A model generated the notes under the pieces. The model made no database searches. It saw only the letters and a program-made list of their open reading frames with translations, and was not told the origin of the DNA. The translations under genes were made by a program, and so were the position numbers. A stretch of DNA of 64,000 bases, taken from positions 3,100,001 to 3,164,000 of the forward strand of contig JAPYXD010000382.1 in assembly GCA_030998225.1 (NCBI GenBank). The letters run 5' to 3'. Below, piece after piece: positions 11,193 to 22,795 of the stretch (positions are counted from its first letter, which is position 1; every line of letters starts with the position of its first letter). This DNA is from Diplolepis rosae. Taxonomy: Eukaryota > Arthropoda > Insecta > Hymenoptera > Diplolepididae.

Positions 11193-11399
11193 ACGCCAAA
11201 ACAAAATCATTAATATTGTAACGAAGTGTACATCCCTGTACACACATCACAACTTCCCCCGCTTACGCCGAGCAGCGCGCGCAGCGGTCCCCCACCTCGT
11301 ACGACGAGATATAGGCAGGGACCGCAGCACTGGAACGGCAGTTCGCCCGGGGCGGCGAGCCGGGTCACACCGGAGCGCGCACTGGACGGACAGCAGGAG

Positions 11400-11564
11400 A
11401 TGCCTCTTCTGATGGGTGCTCCCATAGAAGGGTATCTCCGTACCGACCGAACCCATACCTGGAGGAACCGGACCGAGCGTTGACGGATGGGCGCTCCCAT
11501 GGTCAGCCCTCGGTGTGAGTGCGCACTCAGCGTCAGGTGGACCTGACTGAGTGCTGCTCAGGGT
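11400..11564. repeat. GC-rich minisatellite of the solo LTR, left part
   Basis: The hairpin-forming word ATGGG(C/T)GCTCCCAT occurs at 11411 and 11486. It belongs to the same array as 20760-21170, from which it was separated by the hAT-1 insertion at 11564/20698. Confidence 0.75.
11557..11564. repeat. 8-bp target-site duplication CTCAGGGT, left copy
   Basis: CTCAGGGT directly precedes the CAGTG terminus of hAT-1. The identical octamer follows the other terminus at 20698-20705. Confidence 0.95.
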
Positions 11565-14522
11565 CAGTGTCTCCAGAACGTGGGATTTTTCGGCCCCCAC
11601 CACGTTCCCATCTGGGAGAAACACATGCAAACGTGGCGTGTCAGTGAGTCGGCTCTGCTACACGCTGCGGTCACCAGCTTCGTGTAAAGCCGAAGGTGCA
11701 CGAAGACGGACTTCGTTATAATGCTTGAGTTTTCAAGTTATTTTTAGATTTCACGCTTTCGTTTATCGAGTCCAAATTAAGAATTGTATTTTTCTCGAGT
11801 ACGTGCAAAAGAGGCGCGAAGCAGACGACGAATTTGAATTTACGAAGTATATAGTTCAAGAAATAACACTTTTCTTCAATTTCTTGAAGAAAGTCTGCAT
11901 GAAATAAACATCAGTATGATCTTGGAAAATTCCATGAGGATTCCAACACTTCAAAAATAAACTTTCAGTGAAATTTAGTGACAATAAATGTATAAAATTT
12001 GAATCAATATATAATTTTCCATTCAAATTTATATACTTCTTACTAATTTTGTACATTTAACAATTTTTCAATTAGAACAATATTTTCTATCAAGATAAAA
12101 TGAACATAAAATTCAAGTTCATAATTTATATTTTCAGTTGTATGTTAGAAATATTTTCATCTCACATTTTTGTAGCCTAAGCACAAACGTTTCATTCCAA
12201 AACTTAAAATCTCTACGGAAATGGAAAATTGTCTAATAGCAGTAGATAAATTAAAAAGCTAAAATATGTGTTTATTGGTATTTCCATATTAACATATAAA
12301 TATCAATCAACTTTAAATTTTACATAAAAATGTTCGTTCGAAGTGTTCAAATCTTGTTACAATTTGACAAGATTTTATGGAGGAGTGCAATCTTTTGGAT
12401 GAAATATTTTGTAGTTCTTAATTTGTCTGTCCGTCTGAAATCGTAGTAAGATTTGAACAGTAAACAACAAATTTTCCAATAGAATTCAGGATCAATAATA
12501 ATTGATTCAGGAAATACTTCAACTCTGTAGAGCATTTTTGTATTTCGAATTCAAAATGTGTGCTTAAGCCACAAAAAAGTAAGCTGAAAATGTAGATATA
12601 AAATTAATTATGTCATGTTTATGTCTTCTTAATGGAAAATACTTTGCATATAATTCTCTAATTCGATATTTTTTTAATGTATGAACATTCAAGAAATTGA
12701 TAAATATTCCATCTTTTTATAGGAACTAAAAATTTCCGGATAATGCTTTGATTGAGAAAGCTAAAAATTTGTCAAATATTGATATAAATTGCAATTTTAC
12801 AATTGCATTATTTTTCAAATATTTTAACATCTCTTCAATCTTGATAATTCTTACAGAAGTTTATTTCATGTGAGTGACTTTATCTTTTTCTAATGAAAGA
12901 TTTCGTAATTATAAATTCGGCCCAATTCGTAACATTGTAAAAAGATTTTAAAACTTCATAAAAAATTTTTTTCTGTTTTATTCAAAGTCAATAAATATTC
13001 AATGTTTGGAATCGAAATATTAAGTAAATGATTTTTAATTTCTGGGGATAAACTGCTTTAATAAGACAATCTTTCTTCTTTGTGAGAAATCTCAATTTTA
13101 AAATTAAAATTATACGCATAGGATACAAAAACATAATATGAAAATACTTTTATTACAGAATTTTGAAATATACAAGTTGACCAATTTTTAATCGAGTAAA
13201 TCGGCTACTTTAAGCAAAAAATTATGTTAAAAATATTTTATCAAAAAAAAAATAAGACACATTAAATTACGGTTTAAAATCCACATTCATAGATTGATGG
13301 TAAAAGCAGTTTAAAGTTTTTTAATCTTACGTTTTAGTGACGTATGCACAGACTTTTAATCAGATAAATGAAATGCTTTATAGAAAGTCAAAATTTTCTT
13401 ATTACTGCACTTAATCAAATTTATAAAGTAAAAATATTTTTTAATTGATGCTTTCACTCAATTCTTTAAACATTCATTAATTGAAAATTGTACTCAAAAT
13501 TTAATCTTGCAGCGTTCCAATATTCCCACAATGTTACAAAATCTTATTAATCATTATTTTAGTCGAATTATTTTCAAAATATTTAAAAAATAAATGTAAA
13601 TATTTTGATTAAATACTCTGTCAAATTTTGCATTTGACTGATCTTGCAAAATTGTTGAAAGTTTTGAATACCGATAGAAGAAACTTTAAATGAAATTTTA
13701 TGTCCATAAATGCTTAAAGTTCTATATAGAAATATCAACTACAACATTCTCAAATTTTATAAATAAACTACTAAATTCATAAAGTTTCGGATTTTTTTAA
13801 AAACTGTACAAATTCCAAATATGAATCAGTCAAAATCTACTGATTATCAGTAAAATTTGACTGATTTAAATAACTAAAAACAGGTTACGGTGAATCAGTC
13901 AAATTTCACTGATTATTTCAGTGAAAAGTAACTGATTTAACAGTGAAAAATATTGTTTCCACTGATAATTTAGTGAAAAGGCAAATCACTGATTCAATCA
14001 GTGAAAATTTGACTGATTCAGATTTAGAGTGTATACAAATTTCAAATATAAAGTGTACTCTGTACATTAATCAAACAAATTTAGAAGATGAATATTTTAA
14101 TAAATATTCCTAAATATTATTGGAATATGATACATATCGATTTAGAAAAACTTCTTCAAAGTACTCAGACATTTTTCTTATTTTACGACATTTTTGCACC
14201 ATGTTTGACCTTTGGGTAGGATTCAAGAAAACAATTGTAGACATACTTTCATTACTTAGTAAAATACTATGAAGACTTGCTTTTTAAATTAAAGCGAAAA
14301 CTTTTAAAACCTTTAACAATCGGTTGCATAGATTCTGCTCTAATCTTGGACGCAATTAGAGAAATAGGTTTTTTTGCTTTTTTTAGATCTAGTTTTTGCC
14401 TTAAACATAAAAGAAAGAAAACTCATTTGAAATATTAAAATAAAAAAGCTGGTTCATTCTTAGAGAATCCCAAATATTCTGAAATAAAACTCCTTTCCAC
14501 ACCACCACGGAGGTAGAGTTTA
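11565..14522. repeat. hAT-1 left inverted-repeat arm, 2,958 bp
   Basis: It mirrors 18029-20697. The outer 180 bases are GC-rich and the rest is strongly AT-rich. It contains no credible gene. The block 12589-12882 has no counterpart in the right arm, where the bases around 19675 join directly. Confidence 0.93.
13820..14025. repeat. cluster of ACTGATT/AATCAGT words in hAT-1 left arm
   Basis: More than ten copies of ACTGAT or its complement, often as TTTCACTGATT, occur within about 200 bases. The mirrored cluster lies at 18528-18735 in the other arm. Such dense short repeats inside hAT ends can be transposase-binding sites, but here it may simply be an old MITE trapped in the arm. Confidence 0.6.
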
Positions 14523-14998
14523 AGGCTCGTTTTTTTTACGTGGTATCCCCTGTAGGCCTAGTCCACGTCCTACGAAACGAAAAGGGTTTTTGCTTTCAAG
14601 CAAAAAGAAAAAAGGAAAAAAATGAAGCAAAGTGGTAAAAAACGCTACAAATGTAGCCCGTACTTCAGGCTTGCCTCTATCAAATGCCAGTACACGTCGA
14701 ACAAAAATGTTTTGTTTTAAATCAAATAATGAAGAAGTTTGATTAATTCGGGATGATTTGGGGTGCTTGATTATTGTGAGTCCCCTTGCCTCTCACTTAT
14801 GCCCAAAGCGTGATATTACTCAATTTCAGTATGTTTTCTTACTCACAAAATAATAATTAAAACTAAACAATTTCCATACCCGAGGCACGCGACGAAAGGA
14901 ATAAAGAACGTATCTCTGATATAAGAAATAAAATGTCATTATTTTGTGAGTAAGAAAGGGGTTTGAAATTGATTAACGCCATGCCTTGGCCATTAGAA
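14523..14998 (-). other. hAT-1 centre downstream of the transposase stop
   Basis: Probable 3' untranslated region of the transposase gene. It contains the inverted pair TTCTTACTCACAAAATAAT (about 14836) and ATTATTTTGTGAGTAAGAA (about 14939). No other gene seen. Confidence 0.5.
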
Positions 14999-17227
14999 TT
15001 AATCCTCTCCTTCGTGAGCGAAGAGCGAGAAACCACTTTCCCTATCACTTTCTGCCATCTCATATAGATTTTCGGTCATTAATTGCAAATGCTTCGAAGT
15101 GATGCTCGTTGTTCTGGCTGTTTCAGTTCTCGCCTTTAGGGCTGATCGAGTAACACAAATTGAGTTGACCGTCCTGTTTCCTAAGCGATTTCTTTTGGGA
15201 GTTTTCGCGTCCGTGAGCATGGAGAAACCTCGCTCCGCCTCAGCATTTGAATGAGGAAGACTCCGAACATGATTCAATACTGAGGTCAAATTTGGAAAAA
15301 GTTTTTCTCCTGTACTCGTCGAAGATACACCGATACTAGACCACATTTCGTCAAAAGATAAACTCGACCACTTTTCTTTGAGTTCCTGTCTGATTTTGAG
15401 TAAAGAATCCCACTCTTTTTGTACACCTATTCTATCAAACGACCCTAAATCTTGACAAACTTTCCAGACCCTAGGAAAAGTTTCGCTTCGATCAGCATAG
15501 AAAGCTACTTGAGGCCGGAAAACAGCAACGCAAGACAAAAAGATGTCATCAAAAGGAAGTCGATTGCGAATTTCTTCGCTTGCTGTGACATAAAATTTCA
15601 AGCAATTACGAAGAAATAGATCAACTTCTACTATTTGCAATTTCTTGTTTGTAAGTTGCTGCTGGAAATATTCTTGCGTTTTCTTACCAACGTCAATGTC
15701 TTGAAGCGGCTTTTGATTACTAGGATCTGCAAAGTTAACATTTCTAATGATTTGAAAGAATAAATTCGGTTGAAGAAGACCCTCTTTCAAATAACTGCTA
15801 AGAATCCATACGAAGAATTTAGCCGAGTTTGGCTGGAGTTCCTGAACCATTGTTTCGCGACTTTGAAATTTCGCATTGTATACGTTGAACCTATTCAAAG
15901 TAAATTTCAAGAATAGGAAATATGCGAGTGTCAAAGGATTCTGCATTTTTCCTAACAAGTCTTTGGCCTTCTCTACCTTCTCAGATACGAGGACCATAAG
16001 ATACTGAAGAATAACTTCCCAATTCTTTATTATAATATCTATGCATCGATAGCGGACAAGCCAGCGAGTTTCAGAATGACTAGGAATTTTTTGATAGTCA
16101 TTTCCTAATTCCAAAACAATCGATCGAAAAATAGCCGTTCGCTTGGAGCTAGCATTAAGAAAAGCTGGCAAATCTTTGATTAAATCCTCTACATCTGGGA
16201 TTGTGGCACAAGCATATTTTGCTACAATTGCTGGCGAATGTGAGACACACGGGAAAACAATTAAACGGGGACTTTTTTCCTTTAATTTTGTTTTAAATGA
16301 GGACCTATTGCCGACCATCACCTGTGCATTATCACAAGCTAAAGCACAGATATTAGATAAAGGGATTTTCTGCCCGGACAATGCTTTTTCGAACGCATCA
16401 AAAATTTTAGAGCCAGAACAATCCGAAGCATTTACATTAATAAGCTGGAGCAATTCCACCCTGACAGAAAATGTCGTTGGCTCCACATATCGAACCATTA
16501 ATGACAGCCACTTTTCTAGAGTCCTGTCGGTCGTTTCGTCTTCGTACACTGAAAATGATTGCTTACGCAAAATATTTGCCATGCGATCAGTTTCAGCAGC
16601 ACATACGACGTTATTTACAACTAGGACCATTTTAGTGTGGCTCAATCTAACGTCTTTTAAAACCGAAGGTTCCATAGCTTGGAAAAGTCCTATCAATTCT
16701 GATGAAATCGCGAATGGTAAATTATGCTCTACGAAAAATGTACTAATCCTAATCTCTGCTTCTTGTACTTTCTGTTTGAAAGTAACACTTTCCGGAATCG
16801 TGGAATTTGTGAATTCTGAAGCAGAAGAACTTGCTACAAAAGGTTCAACACTGCAAAGATTGGCAGTTACATTAGAAGAATTTTCACTTACTACTCCATA
16901 ACATTCTAATTTATTTGAAAACTCTTGCTTCTTTCTGTGTGATAAAGATGCTTTATGCTTTTCAATTTCCGATTTGCCACATAGCAACGTTTTATTGCAA
17001 ATTTTGCAATGAAATCTTGTTTCAGCTGCTAATGTAACCACCCACTCTCTCCACGACGGAAATTCCTCAAACCATCCCAACTGAAAGTTTTTTGCATTTT
17101 TCATGACTTTTCTAGCGGGTTGACATTCGTTTGAACCAGAGTTCAAACGGTGGTCAACCTTCGTTTGAACCTGGCTGTCCTTCAAAACACTCGAATTTGG
17201 GTCAACCGGATTACTCATTGTGAACAA
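14999..17227 (-). CDS. hAT-superfamily transposase, 742 aa, apparently intact
   Basis: This single open frame fills the centre of hAT-1 and would encode the enzyme that excises and inserts the element. Near residues 74-97 a zinc-finger (Cys74, Cys77, His91, His97) of BED-like spacing follows an aromatic WFEEFPSWREWV stretch and should bind DNA. The first catalytic Asp is probably Asp230 in VYEDETTDRT, the second Asp299 in ALACDNAQVMVG, and the third acidic residue Glu665 in NAEAERGFSML, inside the C-terminal hAT dimerisation region. A Cys/His insertion region reads FPCVSHSPAIVAKYAC. No stop or frameshift interrupts the frame. The start could be Met1 or Met4. The upstream flank to 18028 is AT-rich and without recognised promoter elements. 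The antisense 252-codon frame over 16143-16901 is a shadow. Family placement within hAT is uncertain. Confidence 0.93.
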   Translation of the reverse strand: MFTMSNPVDPNSSVLKDSQVQTKVDHRLNSGSNECQPARKVMKNAKNFQLGWFEEFPSWREWVVTLAAETRFHCKICNKTLLCGKSEIEKHKASLSHRKKQEFSNKLECYGVVSENSSNVTANLCSVEPFVASSSASEFTNSTIPESVTFKQKVQEAEIRISTFFVEHNLPFAISSELIGLFQAMEPSVLKDVRLSHTKMVLVVNNVVCAAETDRMANILRKQSFSVYEDETTDRTLEKWLSLMVRYVEPTTFSVRVELLQLINVNASDCSGSKIFDAFEKALSGQKIPLSNICALACDNAQVMVGNRSSFKTKLKEKSPRLIVFPCVSHSPAIVAKYACATIPDVEDLIKDLPAFLNASSKRTAIFRSIVLELGNDYQKIPSHSETRWLVRYRCIDIIIKNWEVILQYLMVLVSEKVEKAKDLLGKMQNPLTLAYFLFLKFTLNRFNVYNAKFQSRETMVQELQPNSAKFFVWILSSYLKEGLLQPNLFFQIIRNVNFADPSNQKPLQDIDVGKKTQEYFQQQLTNKKLQIVEVDLFLRNCLKFYVTASEEIRNRLPFDDIFLSCVAVFRPQVAFYADRSETFPRVWKVCQDLGSFDRIGVQKEWDSLLKIRQELKEKWSSLSFDEMWSSIGVSSTSTGEKLFPNLTSVLNHVRSLPHSNAEAERGFSMLTDAKTPKRNRLGNRTVNSICVTRSALKARTETARTTSITSKHLQLMTENLYEMAESDRESGFSLFAHEGED

Positions 17228-18028
17228 TAAATTATACGACGAAGGAAAACAGAATTATTTGAAAAGAATTAATAAGATGAAAAGTCGATAAAATTGAGCG
17301 AATGTGAATAATTTGTAATCTGCACACAAATTAAGTTTCACAAAATAAACTTACCCACAAGCATCAAACAATAACGTACGTAAGAGCACTCACGTATCAC
17401 CAAATAATAATATAATATTCTTACTTTTGCCGTTTTCAATAAGGAATTACGATAAAAATATGAAGAATCCACACTCTTGCCTTCTCAAATAACGCATAAA
17501 GCGAGAATCAAGTATATCTTAGAAGAAAACAAAAGAAGGTTGCTATTATTATTTGTTTTCGTTTCCAATTTGACCTCTATACCGTTCGTTTGCGATTTAA
17601 AACATTGGTAACTTTTTGGCTATTAATCTGATTGAGCTACAACTTTTCAGAAAACTTTCTTTACTAAAGTAATAAAATTTTTCTCCTGTAGATAGTTTCA
17701 GAAAATGTAGACACTTAATACAATATTAATAAAATCGTAAAATTCTGAAAATTTGTTAAGCTAGCGCGAGTGGAAGTAGAGAAAACAATCTTTTTTTTAA
17801 ATTTACTTCTCCCAATTACTTGAAAAATTAGAAGTTTTAAAAATTTTTGCAAAAGGAAAAACGATGTGCCTTGAAAGTGTGTACAAGTCCTTGAAATTCA
17901 AATTCGAACGATTTTTATAATTTATTATCCTTTACATTTAAAGATACAATTTTTGTATTTGGAATAAGTTTTCTGCAATTCCGAAAAAATTTATTTAGAG
18001 TACATAAAATTTATTGAACTATTACTAG
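17228..18028 (-). promoter_or_regulatory. hAT-1 centre upstream of the transposase (5' region)
   Basis: About 800 AT-rich bases separate the transposase start from the right inverted-repeat arm. Any promoter must lie here or in the arm. I see no clear TATA-initiator arrangement. Confidence 0.4.
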
Positions 18029-20697
18029 TAAACTCTACCTCCGTGGTGTTGTGGAAAGGAGTTTTATTTCAGAATATTTGGGATTCTCTAAGAATGAACC
18101 AGCTTTTTTATTTTAATATTTCAAATGTGTTTTCTTTCTTTTATGTTTAAGGCAAAAACTAGATCTAAAAAAAGCAAAAAAACCTATTTCTCTAATTGCG
18201 TCCAAGATTAGAGCAGAATCTATGCAACCGATTGTTAAAGGTTTTAAAAGTTTTCGCTTTAATTTAAAAAGCAAGTCTTCATAGTATTTTACTAAGTAAT
18301 GAAAGTATGTCTACAATTGTTTTCTTGAATCCTACCCAAAGGTCAAACATGGTGCAAAAATGTCGTAAAATAAGAAAAATGTCTGAGTACTTTGAAGAAG
18401 TTTTTCTAAATCGATATGTATCATATTCCAATAATATTTAGGAATATTTATTAAAATATTCATCTTCTAAATTTGTTTGATTAATGTACAGAGTACACTT
18501 TATATTTGAAATTTGTATACACTCTAAATCTGAATCAGTCAAATTTTCACTGATTGAATCAGTGATTTGCCTTTTCACTGAATCATCAGTGGAAACAATA
18601 TTTTTCACTGTTAAATCAGTTACTTTTCACTGAAGTAATCAGTGAAATTTGACTGATTCACAGTAACCTGTTTTTAGTTATTTAAATCAGTCAAATTTCA
18701 CTGATAATCAGTAGATTTTGACTGATTCATATTTGAAATTTGTACAGTTTTTTAAAAAATTCGAAACTTTTTGAATTTAGTAGTTTATTTATAAAATTTG
18801 AGAATGTTGTAGTTGATATTTCTATATAGAACTTTAAGCATTTATGGACATAAAATTTCATTTAAAGTTTCTTCTATCGGTATTCAAAACTTTCAACAAT
18901 TTTGCAAGATCAGTCAAATGCAAAATTTGACAGAGTATTTAATCAAAATATTTACATTTATTTTTTAAATATTTTGAAAATAATTCGACTAAAATAATGA
19001 TTAATAAGATTTTGTAACATTGTGGGAATATTGGAACGCTGCAAGATTAAATTTTGAGTACAATTTTCAATTAATGAATGTTTAAAGAATTGAGTGAAAG
19101 CATCAATTAATAAATATTTTTACTTTATAAATTTGATTAAGTGCAGTAATAAGAAAATTTTGACTTTTTATAAAGCATTTCATTTATCTGATTAAAAGTC
19201 TGTGCATACGTCACTAAAACGTAAGATTAAAAAACTTTAAACTGCTTTTACCATCAATCTATGAATGTGGATTTTAAACCGTAATTTAATGTGTCTTATT
19301 TTTTTTTGATAAAATATTTTTAACATAATTTTTTGCTTAAAGTAGCCGATTTACTCGATTAAAAATTGGTCTACTTGTATATTTCAAAATTCTGTAATAA
19401 AAGTATTTTCATATTATGTTTTTGTATCCTATGCGTAGAATTTTAATTTTAAAATTGAGATTTCTCACAAAGAAGAAAGATTGTCTTATTAAAGCAGTTT
19501 ATTCCCAGAAATTAAAAATCATTTACTTAATATTTCGATTCCAAACATTGAATATTTATTGACTTTGGATAAAACAGAAAAAAAAATTTTATGAAGTTTT
19601 AAAATCTTTTTACAATGTTACGAATTGGGCCGAATTTATAATTACGAAATCTTTCATTAGAAAAAGATAAATTTTCAGCTTACTTTTTTGTGGCTTAAGC
19701 ACACATTTTGAATTCGAAATACAAAAATGCTCTACAGAGTTGAAGTATTTCCTGAATCAATTATTATTGATCCTGAATTCTATTGGAAAATTTGTTGTTT
19801 ACTGTTCAAATCTTACTACGATTTCAGACGGACAGACAAATTAAGAACTACAAAATATTTCATCCAAAAGATTGCACTCCTCCATAAAATCTTGTCAAAT
19901 TGTAACAAGATTTGAACACTTCGAACGAACATTTTTATGTAAAATTTAAAGTTGATTGATATTTATATGTTAATATGGAAATACCAATAAACACATATTT
20001 TAGCTTTTTAATTTATCTACTGCTATTAGACAATTTTCCATTTCCGTAGAGATTTTAAGTTTTGGAATGAAACGTTTGTGCTTAGGCTACAAAAATGTGA
20101 GATGAAAATATTTCTAACATATAACTGAAAATATAAATTATGAACTTGAATTTTATGTTCATTTTATCTTGATAGAAAATATTGTTCTAATTGAAAAATT
20201 GTTAAATGTACAAAATTAGTAAGAAGTATATAAATTTGAATGGAAAATTATATATTGATTCAAATTTTATACATTTATTGTCACTAAATTTCACTGAAAG
20301 TTTATTTTTGAAGTGTTGAAATCCTCATGGAATTTTCCAAGATCATACTGATGTTTATTTCATGCAGACTTTCTTCAAGAAATTGAAGAAAAGTGTTATT
20401 TCTTGAACTATATACTTCGTAAATTCAAATTCGTCGTCTGCTTCGCGCCTCTTTTGCACGTACTCGAGAAAAATACAATTCTTAATTTGGACTCGATAAA
20501 CGAAAGCGTGAATTCTAAAAATAACTTGAAAACTCAAGCATTGTAACGAAGTCCGTCTTCGTGCACCTTCGGCTTTACACGAAGCTGGTGACCGCAGCGT
20601 GTAGCAGAGCCGACTCACTGACACGCCACGTTTGCATGTGTTTCTCCCAGATGGGAACGTGGTGGGGGCCGAAAAATCCCACGTTCTGGAGACACTG
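18029..20697. repeat. hAT-1 right inverted-repeat arm, 2,669 bp
   Basis: It mirrors 11565-14522. Compared by eye over several hundred bases at both ends, only scattered single-base differences were seen. It also contains the second ACTGATT cluster at 18528-18735. Confidence 0.93.
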
Positions 20698-20705
20698 CTC
20701 AGGGT
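20698..20705. repeat. 8-bp target-site duplication CTCAGGGT, right copy
   Basis: Identical to 11557-11564 and directly adjoining the hAT-1 terminus. Confidence 0.95.
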
Positions 20706-20759
20706 CCTCCAGGAAATGGCCTCCCAGACGACGACCCGACAGGCGGCTTGTGGTCCCCC

Positions 20760-21170
20760 ACGTCGAGTACCAATGGACGGGCGCTCCCATGATTGGTCCT
20801 CGGCGGAGCGTAGATCTCGGCGCCAGGTGCTCCTGACCGAGCTCTACCTGGGGCGGCCACTGGACGTCATCTACGACGACACGACGGACGGACTGGTGGT
20901 CCCCACGTCGAGTGCGAATGGATGGGCGTTCCCATGATTGGTCCTCGGCGGAGCGTAGAGCTCGGCGTCAGGTGCCCCTGACCGAGTTCTACCTGGGGCG
21001 GTCATTAGATACCGTCCACGATAACCCGACGAGTAGGACTGTATTTCCCCACGTCGAGTACCAATGGATGGGCGCTCCCATGATTGTTCCTTGACGAAGC
21101 GTAGACCTCGGCGTCAGTTGCCCCTGACCGAGTTCCACCTGGGGCAGCCATCGAACCTGCCCGAAGGAAT
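20760..21170. repeat. GC-rich minisatellite of the solo LTR, period about 147 bp
   Basis: Units begin near GGGCG(C/T)TCCCATGATTG at 20777, 20925 and 21069 and contain GGAGCGTAGA, TCAGGTGCCCCTGACCGAG and TACCTGGGGCGG. If hAT-1 is removed, the distance from the 11486 unit to the 20775 unit is also about 148 bp. So the array was continuous before insertion. Confidence 0.82.
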
Positions 21171-21171
21171 T

Positions 21172-21276
21172 CCAACGCACTCCAGAACGCTCCCGACACA
21201 CTCTTTAACACTTCCGACGCACTCCCGAACGCTCCCGACGCACTCCTGAACGCTCACGACGCACTACCGAACATTT
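21172..21276. repeat. 21-bp tandem repeat, five units
   Basis: Five degenerate units of CGACGCACTCCCGAACGCTC-type follow one another. They sit directly beyond the 147-bp minisatellite in the solo LTR. The heptapeptide-repeat open frame across it is a by-product. Confidence 0.85.
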
Positions 21277-21544
21277 CCGAGAACACACCGCGCGTAATTG
21301 ACCTCTACCAGGGCGTCTAGACCCAACCGTCACGACAGACAGACCGACCGACCTGACTTACCTGAAACCTCGGCCCTACGGATACCGCTGCGGCCGAGGT
21401 CTAGAGGGCGAGGCGTTGCCCAGATACCGCTGGGAACGTCTCTCCCTAAGCCGGACAGCTGACCAAGACCACGACAGACTTACGGACGTACGACCCAGAC
21501 GAAAGGTCAACGCGCCCTGGACAAGAGGCCGGACTCAACGCTGT

Positions 21545-21551
21545 ATTATGT
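21545..21551. repeat. 7-bp direct repeat ATTATGT, left copy
   Basis: Immediately precedes the hAT-2 terminus. The same heptamer follows the other terminus at 27698-27704. hAT insertions normally duplicate 8 bp, so one base may have changed or the true duplication is offset. Confidence 0.75.
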
Positions 21552-21984
21552 CAGAGATGAGTTGGGAGATTGCTAAAGTAATGTATTTAATTTCGAGTGA
21601 TTTTCCGCAGCGCGCCCTATTGCGAAATGATCTTGGGAACTAAAATAAAAGGTTCATGCTACTACTTGAAGGGTAAAACAGAGCTACTGTTTATCACTTT
21701 TGCAGCGCCCCCAATTGCGTACAGCTTTTTCGGATCTTTTTCGAACTAAAATTAAAGGTCCGCGCTGTATAATAATATGTGGGAGCACACACAATGAAGC
21801 GCGTCATGTCAGTGTATCCCCACTAACTCGCTTAGACTTCACGCGCTGTCGGTTGTCGAGTTAAAATCAGAAATTGTATTTTTCTCGACTTCATGCAAAG
21901 GAGGCGCGAAATAGACGTAGAATTCAAAATTACGGAATATAACATTAAAAAAATTACACTTTTTTTCTATATATATAAAAAAAT

Positions 21985-22386
21985 AATGCATTTAACAAAT
22001 TTTATTTTTACCCGGACTAGTTTTCTTATCGCTTCATACCAAATTTTAGAAAATGATGTGATTTTGTGAAATCACGGATAATTTTTTTAAGAAAAAGGCT
22101 TTCTACAACTTAACCGTTTCCATTTTTTGAAAATTATAATAAATTCTTTAGTGGCTAAAAGCATAAGAAATAAAATTTCCAAAACAAAATTCTTGTCAAA
22201 AAATTACTGAATTTGGTAAAAACTTATTCATTTTAGAAATATGGAAACGGCTAGGTTGCATTAGGTCTTTTTCCTAAAAAAGCGATTCTTGATTTATTTG
22301 AATCACATCATTTTTTTTTAAATTTGGTTTGAAGCGATAAGAAAAAAAGTCGGGGTAAAAATAAAGTTTGTTAAATTTATTTTTTC
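21985..22386. repeat. about 400-bp foldback unit inside hAT-2
   Basis: TTAACAAATTTTATTTTTAC, TTCTTATCGCTTCA and AAATGATGTGATT in the left half are mirrored by AATCACATCATTT, TGAAGCGATAAGAA and GTAAAAATAAAGTTTGTTAA in the right half. Non-coding. Confidence 0.8.
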
Positions 22387-22679
22387 TTATGCTTCAAATA
22401 TTTTTCTTGGAAATTAATCTCTTTTCTTTGAAATGATCTCTTCAATAATAATTTTTCTATTTTTGGAAGCAAAATTATCTTTTTTTACCTAAGACATATG
22501 GCAATTTCAATAGATGAATGTAAATGAAGTGTTTGCTGATTTAAGAAAATACATAAATTATATGTGAATTTACACCTCAAACTTTTCTTGATATGAAGCT
22601 AAGTCGACAAAGGGTTACTAAAAAATAAAATACATTGAATACAATTTTTTGGAATTTAACATCTTTTACATGACAATTC

Positions 22680-22795
22680 GTATGTATACATATATATAAA
22701 CTACCATCGGAAATTACAGATTGACCTGGAGTTTCAACTTTCGTCAAAGTGTTTTATTTTATAGAAAGATATTACAAAAGAAATTTTAATTTAGA
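22680..22795. repeat. inner inverted repeat of hAT-2, left (partner 26455-26555)
   Basis: AAACTACCATCGGAAATTAC and the following TTTCAACTTTCGT are mirrored at 26455-26555, next to a TA microsatellite. These are the inner parts of the long hAT-2 arms. Confidence 0.75.

Larger units (their letters stand above)
11565..20697 (-). mobile_element. hAT-1: 9,133-bp hAT element with kilobase-long inverted repeats and open transposase
   Basis: The element starts CAGTGTCTCCAGAACG at 11565, ends with its inverse at 20697, and is flanked by the exact octamer CTCAGGGT. CAGTG termini and an 8-bp duplication are hAT hallmarks. Unlike typical hAT elements, whose inverted repeats are tens of bases, the homology continues inward through 11565-14522 and 18029-20697. 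By eye the two arms look almost identical. The left arm is about 290 bp longer because of an extra block at about 12589-12882. The unique centre (14523-18028) carries one transposase gene on the minus strand. Conservation of ends, duplication and reading frame suggest a recent insertion. Confidence 0.93.

Noticed and set aside
11210..11630. Several overlapping Pro/Arg-rich frames on both strands
   Set aside because: GC-rich minisatellite of the LTR suppresses stop codons; composition explains them.
16143..16901. 252-codon frame on the + strand
   Set aside because: Antisense shadow of the hAT-1 transposase, which has clear domain motifs on the other strand.
14999..17227. Host zinc-finger gene
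   Set aside because: It lies symmetrically between inverted arms with target duplication and has hAT catalytic and dimerisation motifs, so it is the element's transposase.
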